NCBI GenBank assembly: GCA_040791665.1
Contig: JBFNNX010000026.1
Coordinates: 62,001-126,000 of the forward strand
Direction of reading: 5' to 3'
DNA: 64,000 nucleotides
Source: Thiodiazotropha sp040791665
GTDB lineage: Bacteria; Pseudomonadota; Gammaproteobacteria; Chromatiales; Chromatiaceae
Below, piece by piece: positions 9,228-17,348 of the stretch (its first letter is position 1; each line of letters starts with the position of its first letter). The notes beneath the pieces were generated by a model that saw nothing but the letters and a program-made list of their open reading frames with translations, made no database searches and was not told where the DNA came from. A program made the translations under genes and the position numbers.

Positions 9228-9867
9228 GTTATTAGTTTTTGATTGGGATGGAACTTTAATGGATTCTGAGGCACACATAATCGAGTGTGTCGAAGCTGCG
9301 GTGAGTGACTTGAATCTGCCGCTGCCGAGCCAGGATGCGATTCGGGACATCATCGGTCTTGGATTACTCGAGGCAGTCAATACCCTCTTTCCCGGCAGTA
9401 GAGAGGGCCTGCATCTCGAAATCGCCGCCCGCTATCGGGTCCATTTTTTCAAAAACAGCGGATCTCCATCACAACTTTTTGAGGGTGTTCGGGAGGTTCT
9501 CAGTGAGCTGTTGCAACAGGGTTACCTTCTGGCAGTCGCCACCGGAAAGGGACGCAAAGGGCTGGACTATGCCCTTGAGTCGACCGGTCTGGACGATTTT
9601 TTTCATCTGACCCGATGTGCCGACGAAACCTTTTCCAAACCACATCCGGAGATGTTGAATCAGATTCTCGAGCAGACAGGGATCGAACCTCGGCAGGCGC
9701 TGATGATCGGGGATACGGAGTATGATCTTGAGATGGCGCTCAATGCAGGCATGCCCTCTTTAGGCGTAACCTATGGCACCCACAGTCTGGAGCGATTGTT
9801 AAAACACAAACCGCTCGCCTGCGTGGATCGTGTTACGGAGATTCCTGCCTGGTTGAGCAGTGGCTAA
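9217..9867 (+). CDS. HAD-superfamily phosphatase (phosphoglycolate phosphatase-like)
   Basis: A 216-residue cytoplasmic HAD hydrolase with motif I DWDGTLMDS (nucleophile Asp), motif II threonine in VATGKG, motif III lysine in SKPHPEM and motif IV MIGDTEYDLEM. An alpha-helical cap lies between motifs I and II, as in the Gph/YniC group. Translation is coupled to rluC by overlap, the usual neighbourhood of this family. Substrate unknown; phosphoglycolate is only one candidate. Confidence 0.9.
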   Translation: MKFELLVFDWDGTLMDSEAHIIECVEAAVSDLNLPLPSQDAIRDIIGLGLLEAVNTLFPGSREGLHLEIAARYRVHFFKNSGSPSQLFEGVREVLSELLQQGYLLAVATGKGRKGLDYALESTGLDDFFHLTRCADETFSKPHPEMLNQILEQTGIEPRQALMIGDTEYDLEMALNAGMPSLGVTYGTHSLERLLKHKPLACVDRVTEIPAWLSSG

Positions 9868-9961
9868 CCTCAGTTGTCAGGCGTTGTGTTAAGAAGATCG
9901 ATTCTTAGAATGAAATTTAGATAAAAAATTATATTTTACAATTCACTAAAGGGTATTTCTC

Positions 9962-10951
9962 ATGTCGGAAAGTAAAAATGGAGAGCAAAGGAATCAATCC
10001 GAACCCAGTCGCTGGGAGCGGGATTTGCTAAACCAGATGGTGATGGCGACTGTTAATGAAAATCGTCGCAGTCGCCGATGGGGAATCTTCTTCAAGTTGC
10101 TCACTTTCGGCTATCTTTTCCTGATATTAGGGGTCTTTCTCTGGGGCGATAAGCTACAGGTGGCGAAAACCGGTGCAGAGGAGCATACCGCGCTGGTCGA
10201 AGTGAAGGGATTGATCACATCGGAGACCAAGGCGAGTGCAGACAATATTGTCACCGGTCTGCGCAATGCATTTGAGGACAAGAAGACCAAAGGGGTCATT
10301 TTAAGGATGAATACCCCGGGTGGCAGTCCGGTACAGTCCCGTTACATCAATCGGGAGATACGTCGTTTGAGAGAGAAATATCCAAAGATCCCAGTGTATG
10401 CCGTTGTTGCGGATATTTGTGCCTCCGGGGGCTACTATATCGCTGTCGCCGCGGATAAAATCTATGCCGACGAGGGTAGTCTCATCGGTTCGATCGGGGT
10501 ATTGATCAACGGCTTTGGCTTTGTCGACGGCATGCGGGAGCTGGGTATAGAACGAAGGCTGCTCACCGCCGGCGAGAATAAAGGTATTCTCGATCCTTTC
10601 TCTCCATTGGGCGAGACCGATAAAATTCATATCCAGCAGATGTTGGATCAACTCCATGGGCAATTTATCGCGACCGTAAAGGAGGGCAGGGGGGATCGTC
10701 TCAAGGTTGCGGAATATCCGGAACTCTTCAGTGGACTTTTCTGGAACGGAGAGGATGCCAGGGAGATGGGGCTTATCGATGAGTTCGGCAGCAGCAGCTA
10801 CGTGGCCCGAGAGGTCATCGGTGCGGAAGAGATAGTCGATTTCACACCGAAAGAGGATGTTTGGGAGCGTTTTGCGCGTAACATCGGCGCCGGCGCCGCG
10901 GAGGTGCTGGCTAGTATCGGTGGGTTGGGACCCGGGCCAAGCCTTCGTTGA
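9962..10951 (+). CDS. sppA: S49-family signal peptide peptidase (short SppA type)
   Basis: The 329-residue protein has one membrane helix (about residues 45-62) and one S49 domain facing the periplasm. The family cleaves remnant signal peptides in the membrane. Recognisable motifs are LRMNTPGGS, VVADICASGGYYIA with the nucleophile serine, and ADEGSLIGSIGV. This short form assembles as an oligomer, unlike the tandem-domain E. coli SppA. It stands alone, 94 bases after the HAD gene, and ends before a hairpin terminator. Confidence 0.9.
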   Translation: MSESKNGEQRNQSEPSRWERDLLNQMVMATVNENRRSRRWGIFFKLLTFGYLFLILGVFLWGDKLQVAKTGAEEHTALVEVKGLITSETKASADNIVTGLRNAFEDKKTKGVILRMNTPGGSPVQSRYINREIRRLREKYPKIPVYAVVADICASGGYYIAVAADKIYADEGSLIGSIGVLINGFGFVDGMRELGIERRLLTAGENKGILDPFSPLGETDKIHIQQMLDQLHGQFIATVKEGRGDRLKVAEYPELFSGLFWNGEDAREMGLIDEFGSSSYVAREVIGAEEIVDFTPKEDVWERFARNIGAGAAEVLASIGGLGPGPSLR

Positions 10952-10998
10952 TTTGAGACGACATCCAGGTACGCTATCCGCATGCCTTATCCAATAAA

Positions 10999-11023
10999 GG
11001 GTTCCCGCGATGAGTGGGAACCC
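10999..11023 (+). terminator. Hairpin terminator between sppA and the convergent autotransporter remnant
   Basis: An 8-bp perfect stem (GGGTTCCC/GGGAACCC) with a 9-base loop lies between two convergent genes. No strong T-run follows, so it may act in both directions or as a 3'-end stabiliser. Confidence 0.55.
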
Positions 11024-11030
11024 GCTCTAT

Positions 11031-12865
11031 TTAAAACTCGATTCTCAATCCCGCATTGATCATATGCAGTGTGACATCGTCCTGGTCAAGCCGTGTCTCG
11101 TAGAAGAGATAACCGGATCTGCCCTGGGCGAAAACGGCAGACAACCCGATTCCCAAATTGAAGTAGTCTCTATCCGCCTCATCGGTTTCGATGACAAATA
11201 TGGACCGGGTCGGATCGTTCACGAATCTGGCACTGATGAAGCGTGAATCGTCCTTGAATTCATGCTCCCATTCAAAGCGGAGTTGCGGTATGAGCACCGC
11301 ATCGGTGGTACTGAGTGTATAGGAGACGTTTCCACCGACCACCAACACCAAAGAGTCAAGCTCCTGATCCTCAATATGCAGCATCGATCCCAGGCCGGCT
11401 ACGGTGGGATTGGATGCCGTTTCCGTGTAGGCGTCGATCTCTGCGCGGGTATAGGACAACCGTCCATAAGGCGTGAAGGACAATGCTTCTCGGCTATAGT
11501 CATAGCCGGCGCTAAGATTTAACGCAAATTCCTACCGTCTGTATCTCCTTGACCAAATTGATCGGAGCCGCCAGGGGCATTCACCCGGCGTCGCGTGTCA
11601 TAGCTGTTCGAGCCGAATTGGATCAGTCCATCGACGTAGACGTTGTTGTCATGAAAGTACGTGCCGTATGCTGAAAGGCTCCAGGCATCCATCTCGAGAT
11701 TGCCGGCGGCATCGTTGTAGTCGGAATCGTATCGGGAAATACCCAGAGCACCTCCGGCGACCATATTCTTGTTGAAGCGGTAATCGAGGTCCAGGGTAAT
11801 GCCACGGGAATCGAAGTCGAATCCTGTCTCCTGGGAGGTATCATCCTTATCCCCGAAATTGGCTGTGCCGTTGATGAAGGCGCCCCAACGGCCCTGCAAC
11901 GCCTCATCGCCTGCGCCACTGCCTCGCGTAGACTTGTCCGTTGGGATCAGGCCGGTAAACAATCCTTTGTTGAATGAGATACCCGCATAGTTGACCGTCA
12001 GACCGCTTAAGTTGAAACCGGTATCGCCTGCGCGCAGCGCCACGAGTCGAGAATTTATATTGGTGAGCTGGGTGGTGGCGGCCTCGATGGAGGCGGTACC
12101 CTGCGCGGCAACCTCCTCGGGAGCCAGCTGCGTCAGGGTACTGGCGATGCCGCTATCGGTATCGGAGACAAGAATTTCGCAGGTCATCAACAGATCTTGT
12201 TCAGCCGGACTTAAACTACCGCTCGTTTGCTTTTCAACAAGGGATGGACACAGGTTGTCAATGGAGGAACCTACGGCTTGCTGATTCTCTGTCAAACCGG
12301 GTATCGCGGTGATGCTGTTGATCACGAATGAGACCGTGGAAGTGGTCATTGAGGCAATGAGCTTGATCACGCCTGTTTGCTGAATGGTCAGGGTCGTGGA
12401 CGCCTGGCCATCCTGGTCAGTGGAGGATTCGCTTTCACTCAAGGTGCCTGCGGTCGCCGGTAGAAGCTGCCAGTCAATGGCTCTGCCAACTATCGGGGTG
12501 CCGCTAGGATCGACCAGTTGCACGGTGAAGGGTCCAGCCGTCTCACCTGTGCTTCCGGATAGGTTGCTGCCGGAGACGATCTGCAGTTGACTCTCATCCC
12601 TTTGAATGGTGATCGTCACTTGATCTTCATGGCTCAGCCCAGCATCGTCCGTAACTCTCGGGGTAAGGCTATGCACCCCCAGACCAAGTACGACGGAAGG
12701 CATGGCGCCTGTGGCGATTTCACTGCTGCCGTCGTACCACTGATAGGTGACGATTGAGCCATCGGGATCCACAGAGTTTGTGCCATCGAGAGTGACCGAG
12801 GCCGAGCCATCGCCATCGAGATCAGTCAGTGGTTGCTCTGAACTGGCAGTTGTCTGTACTTTGAG
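11031..12865 (-). pseudogene. Autotransporter-type outer membrane protein, 5'-truncated and frameshifted
   Basis: Two adjacent frames encode one protein. The first (12865 to about 11530) has a PKD-like repeat (DPDGSIVTYQW), an Ig-like block and the start of a beta-barrel. The barrel continues in another frame (from about 11530 to 11031) and ends with the C-terminal phenylalanine expected for outer membrane insertion (AGLRIEF). A one-base change near 11530 separates the parts. At the 5' end the frame begins directly after the hypE stop codon, in the same frame, with no signal peptide or start ATG. The gene has therefore lost its N terminus, probably in a rearrangement that placed hypE against it. 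Confidence 0.8.
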
Positions 12866-13879
12866 TCAGCAGATTCGAGGTAGCGGATCATCCTCCAACT
12901 CTTCCAAGATGCGCGTCCCTCCCAGATCAGTCTGCAAGATGACATAGGGATCTTCCAGTCGTGTCTTGCCGATCAATGCCGCAAGGTCGCCGCCAGGCAG
13001 ATTTTTCCAGCGCGCCAGGGCCTCGTCTGCCTGATCGGCGTCGACCACGGCGACGACGCGCCCTTCACAGGCCAGGAAGAGCGGATCATAGCCGAGCATC
13101 TCGCAGACGGAATTGACCGGATCGCGAACCGGAATGGCCGCCTGATCAAGCCTGACCTGCAATCCGCTGGCCCGGCAGATTTCGTGGGCCACGGTAGCGA
13201 CACCTCCCCGCGTGGGATCGCGCATGAAGCGTAGACCCGACAAATCGAGCAAGGCTTGAGTAAAGGGCAGAACTGAGCCGGCGTCGGATTTTACGTCGCC
13301 CCTCAGTCCGAACTGTTCGCGGGCGAGCATTACGGCAATACCGTGGTCACCGACGGGGCCGCTGACCAGCAGGTTGTCGCCCGGCCTGATCATACCCATA
13401 CCGAGATTTATTCGACCATCGCGTAGGCCGATGCCGGTTGTCGCCAGATAGATACCACCGCCCTCACCGCGTCGGACCACTTTGGTATCTCCAGTTACCA
13501 CATGAACATCGACAGCGCCCGCCGCGTCGGCGATGCTTCTGATAATGCGTTCCAACTGCGCTACCTCGAATCCCTCCTCGATAAAGGCGTTGAGACTGAG
13601 ATACTTTGGTACCGCACCGCTTACCGCCAGGTCGTTGGTTGTACCATGGACGGCCAGTGAACCGATGTCGCCTCCCGGGAACTCCAAGGGTTGGACGGTA
13701 AATCCATCGGTAGTGAAGAGCAGATCACCGCTATTCAGTCCCGGCAGCACTGCGGCATCTGCCTGGATATCAAGATTGGCGTTCTTCAGATAGCGCGCAA
13801 ACAGGGACTCGATCAACTCCCGCATGTAGCGCCCACCATTGCCGTGGGCAAGTGAGATGTGTGTGTCCTGAAGAGTCAT
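12866..13879 (-). CDS. hypE: Hydrogenase maturation protein HypE
   Basis: HypE dehydrates the carbamoylated C-terminal cysteine to a thiocyanate, giving the CN ligands of [NiFe]-hydrogenase. The 337-residue product has the AIR-synthase-type ATP-binding fold (HGNGGRYM near the start, TTDGFTVQPLEFPGG) and the diagnostic C terminus LPRIC with the terminal cysteine. It is complete but isolated: no other hyp or hydrogenase gene is in the window. Its ATG follows immediately after the T-run of the terminator ending the sulfur globule gene, with no good ribosome site except a G-run inside the stem. How it is expressed is unclear. Confidence 0.93.
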   Translation of the reverse strand: MTLQDTHISLAHGNGGRYMRELIESLFARYLKNANLDIQADAAVLPGLNSGDLLFTTDGFTVQPLEFPGGDIGSLAVHGTTNDLAVSGAVPKYLSLNAFIEEGFEVAQLERIIRSIADAAGAVDVHVVTGDTKVVRRGEGGGIYLATTGIGLRDGRINLGMGMIRPGDNLLVSGPVGDHGIAVMLAREQFGLRGDVKSDAGSVLPFTQALLDLSGLRFMRDPTRGGVATVAHEICRASGLQVRLDQAAIPVRDPVNSVCEMLGYDPLFLACEGRVVAVVDADQADEALARWKNLPGGDLAALIGKTRLEDPYVILQTDLGGTRILEELEDDPLPRIC

Positions 13880-13884
13880 AAAAA

Positions 13885-13905
13885 GCCCCGCCACAGGGGC
13901 GGGGC
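13885..13905 (-). terminator. Rho-independent terminator, T-runs on both strands
   Basis: An 8-bp all-GC stem (GCCCCGCC/GGCGGGGC) with a 5-base loop is followed by five Ts on the minus strand (13880-13884) and six Ts on the plus strand. On the minus strand it closes the sulfur globule gene and lies directly before the hypE ATG. Confidence 0.85.
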
Positions 13906-13930
13906 AAGTTTTTTATCAGTTGGATTGTAA

Positions 13931-14260
13931 TTATTGGCTTTCTGCCGGAGCCGCCGGCGCAGCCGGAGCTGCCGGTGTGGCATAGGGATAGCCATAACCA
14001 TAGGCAGGATAGCCATACCCATAACCGGGATAGCCATAACCATAACCGGGATAGCCATAGCCATAACCGGGATAGCCATAACCATAACCGGGATAGCCAT
14101 AGCCATAGCCAGGATAGCCCCAAGGTCCATATCCAGGTCCATACCAGTCGTCATCATCAAACCAATCGAAAGGACCCCAGAATGCCTGAGCGGGTAGAGT
14201 AGTCAACAGAGCGGATCCGGCGATTGCAGCTACAGCAACAGTTTTTAAGGTTTTTTTCAT
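13931..14260 (-). CDS. Sulfur globule protein precursor (Tyr/Gly repeat)
   Basis: The 109-residue precursor has a signal peptide cleaved after AQA (residue 26), an Asp/Trp-rich segment, six tandem PGYGYGY-type heptads (residues 50-91) and an Ala/Pro tail. This low-complexity G/Y design is that of the small envelope proteins coating periplasmic sulfur globules in purple sulfur bacteria and relatives. The start at 14260 is chosen because it directly begins the signal peptide (MKKTLKTVAV) behind a GAAGGAG ribosome site. The gene has its own terminator. Assignment is by composition and context; other secreted G/Y-rich proteins cannot be excluded. Confidence 0.75.
   Translation of the reverse strand: MKKTLKTVAVAAIAGSALLTTLPAQAFWGPFDWFDDDDWYGPGYGPWGYPGYGYGYPGYGYGYPGYGYGYPGYGYGYPGYGYGYPAYGYGYPYATPAAPAAPAAPAESQ
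13988..14113 (-). repeat. Six tandem 21-bp repeats inside the sulfur globule gene
   Basis: Six consecutive 21-bp units encode PGYGYGY (the last is PAYGYGY). The units are nearly identical at DNA level, so the copy number could change by slippage. Confidence 0.9.
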
Positions 14261-14460
14261 GGCACAATGTCTCCTTCGTATCACTTTCTGATATTTCGTC
14301 AGGTGGTGAGTTACCACCCAGCCTCAACACCCAATTTCTTATTGTGTCGGTTCATGGCCTGTTGTGGTGCTGTTCCTTGAACCTCTTAAATACTATATGC
14401 CAGTGAGAGTTTTTTTGCTTGATTTGAATCATTAAATAATCAATCTTTAATATTCTAGCT

Positions 14461-15576
14461 TTAAAGCAGTTCCGACAGGCGTTTGAATGCGTTTTCAATC
14501 TCCTCTTCATGGTTGTAAAAGTGGGGTGAGAAGCGAATCCCGCCGGCGCGGAATGCACACATGACCTGCTCTCCCATAAGGGCTTGACAAAGGGCATGGT
14601 TATCTCTGTCCGGTACGCGAAAGGTCACGATTCCCGCCCGCTTCTGAGGCTCTCTCGGGGTCAACAGTTCAAATCCTGACGTGTCCACTTGTTCGATGAG
14701 GAAGTCGGCATTTCTCATGATGTCTGTGGAGATTCTACTCAGCCCGATCTCGTGGATGAAATTGAGACTTGCGCGCAGCGCGTGGATACCCAGCATGTTC
14801 GAACTGCCGCACTCAAATCGTCTCGCGTTCCGTGCCGGTTGCCAATCGGTACGATCGAAATCTCCCATGGATTCCACCATGTGCCAGCCAAACTGATGCA
14901 GTTTGAGTTGCGGCCGTAGTGCTGCGTTGCAATAGAAGAGGGCGACACCCTCCGCACCCAGCATCCATTTGTGACCGTCAGCCACGACGATATCGGCATG
15001 ACACTCCGAGAGATCGAGGGGGAATGCACCCAGACTCTGAATGGCATCGACCACGAAGATCACATCATGGCTCCTGCAATACTCGCCCAGGTCTCGCAGT
15101 TGCAGTCGCTCTCCCGCTGCATATTGAACTGAGCTGACCGACAGCAGTCTTGTTTTATCGTCACACAGAGCGATCAAATCATTCTCAGGATCGCGACTGA
15201 GATTCAGATCCAGTAATCGTAGCTCGACACCATGGGGCTTGAGCGACTCCCAGACGATACGATTGGATGGGAACTCCTGGGCGATCGACACGATATTGTC
15301 ACCCGGCTGCCAATCGAGACCGTATGCAATCACCGACAGGCCTTCGGAGGTACTCTTCAGCAGCGCTATGTCTTGATCCGAAGGTGCATTGATCAACTGC
15401 GCCATTAGGCTGCGCAGCTCACTTTCAACGCCCAGCCAGCGCGCATAGTGGGAGGAGCCATTGAAACCGTTTTCCTGAGCAAAACGAACCACTTCACTGA
15501 CGGTACGTTCCGGCCAGGGTGCGACCGCAGCATGGTTCAGGTAGATCATGGCCGGATCGAGTGAAAATAGTGACAC
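14461..15576 (-). CDS. Class V aminotransferase (cysteine desulfurase-like PLP enzyme)
   Basis: A 371-residue fold-type I PLP enzyme. The Schiff-base lysine is Lys203 in ADGHKWMLG, preceded by the cofactor-binding aspartate in VVDAIQS. An N-terminal YLNHAAVAP motif is typical of the class V family. No conserved reactive cysteine loop like that of IscS or SufS is evident, so a desulfurase role is not shown; kynureninase-like or other lyase activities are possible. Monocistronic, between the sulfur globule gene and a divergent cupin gene, with 51 bases to the latter. Confidence 0.85.
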   Translation of the reverse strand: MSLFSLDPAMIYLNHAAVAPWPERTVSEVVRFAQENGFNGSSHYARWLGVESELRSLMAQLINAPSDQDIALLKSTSEGLSVIAYGLDWQPGDNIVSIAQEFPSNRIVWESLKPHGVELRLLDLNLSRDPENDLIALCDDKTRLLSVSSVQYAAGERLQLRDLGEYCRSHDVIFVVDAIQSLGAFPLDLSECHADIVVADGHKWMLGAEGVALFYCNAALRPQLKLHQFGWHMVESMGDFDRTDWQPARNARRFECGSSNMLGIHALRASLNFIHEIGLSRISTDIMRNADFLIEQVDTSGFELLTPREPQKRAGIVTFRVPDRDNHALCQALMGEQVMCAFRAGGIRFSPHFYNHEEEIENAFKRLSELL

Positions 15577-15627
15577 AAATGACCTCTATGTTATGTTGCC
15601 GAAGATACGGCTTATCCAGGAGATACT

Positions 15628-16008
15628 ATGCAGGCAAAAATCTTACGGCATGATGCGTCAAAGGAGCACTTTTTCCAAGAGGGTTGTTATATCAATGAAC
15701 TTTCGAACCATGACGGAGATAGCGGTCTTTCGATCGCCCGGGCCAGGGTTGAACCCGGTGTAACCACACGGCTGCATCGTTTGAATCGTAGCGCTGAGCG
15801 TTACTGCATAATCAGTGGCAAGGGACTGGTTGAGGTAGAGGGATTGTCTCCGCAGATCGTCACCGCCGGAGATGTGGTGCTTATTCCTCCAGGTTGTGCC
15901 CAACGGGTTAGTAACACAAGTGATGAGGAATTGATATTTCTGGCGCTTTGTACCCCGCGTTTCCATCCGCATGACTATCTTGAGCTTGATGAAACCGATG
16001 GTGTATAA
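15628..16008 (+). CDS. Small single-domain cupin protein
   Basis: This 126-residue protein is one double-stranded beta-helix. Motif 1 is reduced (TTRLHRLNRSAERYCIISG) and motif 2 reads GDVVLIPPGCAQRV. It resembles the phosphomannose isomerase-type cupins that bind a metal through His/Glu residues, though the metal site here looks incomplete. It starts behind an AGGAGA ribosome site and is transcribed away from the aminotransferase gene. Function unknown. Confidence 0.8.
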   Translation: MQAKILRHDASKEHFFQEGCYINELSNHDGDSGLSIARARVEPGVTTRLHRLNRSAERYCIISGKGLVEVEGLSPQIVTAGDVVLIPPGCAQRVSNTSDEELIFLALCTPRFHPHDYLELDETDGV

Positions 16009-16447
16009 AGCGCGACACAAGCAACTATGCCTCTATTCAATACTTAAGAAAAACAGTATGTTATGGACTTCAAGCAGTCAAACGAGCGATAAGAAGGGAA
16101 TTATCCGCTTTGGGTAAAGGCGATAATCCGGATAGTCTTGATGAAACGCTGCCAGGTATATGAACTCTACAGCCGATTTGATTGTAATTTATTGAAATAA
16201 AAAGATAAAAACAGACAGGCATGCAGTTTTTTTCGCGGTGATTTATGATTTTTGTCACAAAACCAACCAAGAAAGGGAAAAAAGGTATATAATTATATCA
16301 GGAAATAATAATATATGACGCTAACATAGATAGAGAGGTTGTGGTCCAGAACTGATAATCATCGATTATTGAGAATTATCAGTGATTAATCAGGGATCGT
16401 TTGTCATTATATTATTAATGACTAATACGCGAGTAGTGAGGTGTATC
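16009..16447. other. AT-rich intergenic region without a gene
   Basis: No coding sequence is supported. An 8-bp inverted repeat (CTGATAAT/ATTATCAG) at 16352-16359 and 16375-16382 lies upstream of the small membrane protein gene and could be an operator or leader hairpin. Confidence 0.4.
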
Positions 16448-16678
16448 ATGTCATTTCTGAACTGTAAACGTCTGCGTAGTGTAGTCACACTGGCCGGTGT
16501 GCTTCTCATCGGCGGTATGCTGCTTGAAGTGATTGCTCATTGGACGGCTTCGAACATGGTGCTCCTGATTCTCCAGCCGATCGCATTGGGAATGGTGCTG
16601 ATCAGCCCGTTGGTGATGCTGATCGCAATGGCACTCAGTCTGATTCCCGGTAAGAGTTTCAAGGATTGTATCCATTAA
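16448..16678 (+). CDS. Small two-helix membrane protein of unknown function
   Basis: The 76-residue product is almost entirely two hydrophobic helices (about residues 11-30 and 36-62) with short polar ends. The ATG at 16448 follows a GAGG ribosome site; an upstream in-frame ATG at 16382 would add a poorly coding stretch and is not preferred. I do not recognise the family. It is convergent with the NapC-type gene across a hairpin. Confidence 0.55.
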   Translation: MSFLNCKRLRSVVTLAGVLLIGGMLLEVIAHWTASNMVLLILQPIALGMVLISPLVMLIAMALSLIPGKSFKDCIH

Positions 16679-16690
16679 CAGCTGTATGAT

Positions 16691-16719
16691 GGCTGAATAG
16701 GTTAAAAACCTATTCAGCC
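16691..16719 (-). terminator. Perfect 13-bp inverted repeat at convergent gene ends
   Basis: A 13-bp stem (GGCTGAATAGGTT/AACCTATTCAGCC) with a three-base loop covers the last codons and stop of the NapC-type gene. There is no long T-run, but its place between convergent genes suggests a shared transcription end. Confidence 0.6.
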
Positions 16720-17348
16720 AACAGCTGTTGTGCGCTTCCGGTTTCCAAGCCGAACTCCTCCTCGACCATCTTCAGCCAGCGCTCCCTCTTGAAGGTCTTT
16801 TCATCCGGTACTTTTCTGTGTACCAGGTTGATATGACAGTCGATGCAGCTTTTTCCTTTAGTCTCTTCGCGGTGTATGGAATTGGTGTCGGCACGTCTGC
16901 CTTGAATCGCTTCCAACACATGACATCGCTTGCAGGTGGCTGAGTCCCTCGCCTTGAACCATTTCCTGGCTTCAAAGGCGGCGTCTGGAAGATGCAGTGT
17001 GTTGATCACGGGATCGTCGTAATCCGGTCCAAAGAGCTTTCCCGAGATTTGGGTCAGGAGATCCTTCCCCCCCAGGAAGTGATCCCAGGTGGCGGCGAAA
17101 ACGCCTTCGGAGACGTGACAGTCCCCGCAGGATGCGCGCACACCGGATATGGGTTTATAGTGTGTCGAGAGCCGGTAGGTTTCCGCCGCGATCTCCATGG
17201 AGTGACAAGTGGTGCAAAACGCTTCTGAACTGGTGAGCTCGTCAAATTCAATCAGAAACAGTAGAAATCCGATTCCGGCTATACCACCGATGACAAGTGC
17301 AACGAGTACCTGCCGATTTACGAAGTAGGGCAGTTTCCATTTACTCAT
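16710..17348 (-). CDS. NapC/NirT-type tetraheme quinol dehydrogenase
   Basis: The 212-residue protein has one N-terminal membrane helix (about residues 14-34) and four CxxCH heme sites (CTTCH, CGDCH, CKRCH, CIDCH) in the periplasmic part. NapC/NirT proteins take electrons from membrane quinol to a periplasmic reductase. It overlaps the upstream haoA-like gene by eight bases, so the two are translated together and probably form one electron-transfer unit, like the HAO-cM552 pairs. In ammonia oxidizers the flow is from HAO to quinone; here quinol to HAO-like enzyme is equally possible. Confidence 0.9.
   Translation of the reverse strand: MSKWKLPYFVNRQVLVALVIGGIAGIGFLLFLIEFDELTSSEAFCTTCHSMEIAAETYRLSTHYKPISGVRASCGDCHVSEGVFAATWDHFLGGKDLLTQISGKLFGPDYDDPVINTLHLPDAAFEARKWFKARDSATCKRCHVLEAIQGRRADTNSIHREETKGKSCIDCHINLVHRKVPDEKTFKRERWLKMVEEEFGLETGSAQQLLAE

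Noticed and set aside
12772..12868. In-frame TGA between hypE and the autotransporter read as selenocysteine or readthrough
   Set aside because: HypE has its complete family C terminus (PRIC) exactly at this stop, so the TGA is a genuine end; the downstream frame is a truncated gene.
13988..14113. CRISPR-like repeat array
   Set aside because: The 21-bp units are contiguous without spacers and are in frame within a secreted G/Y-rich protein.
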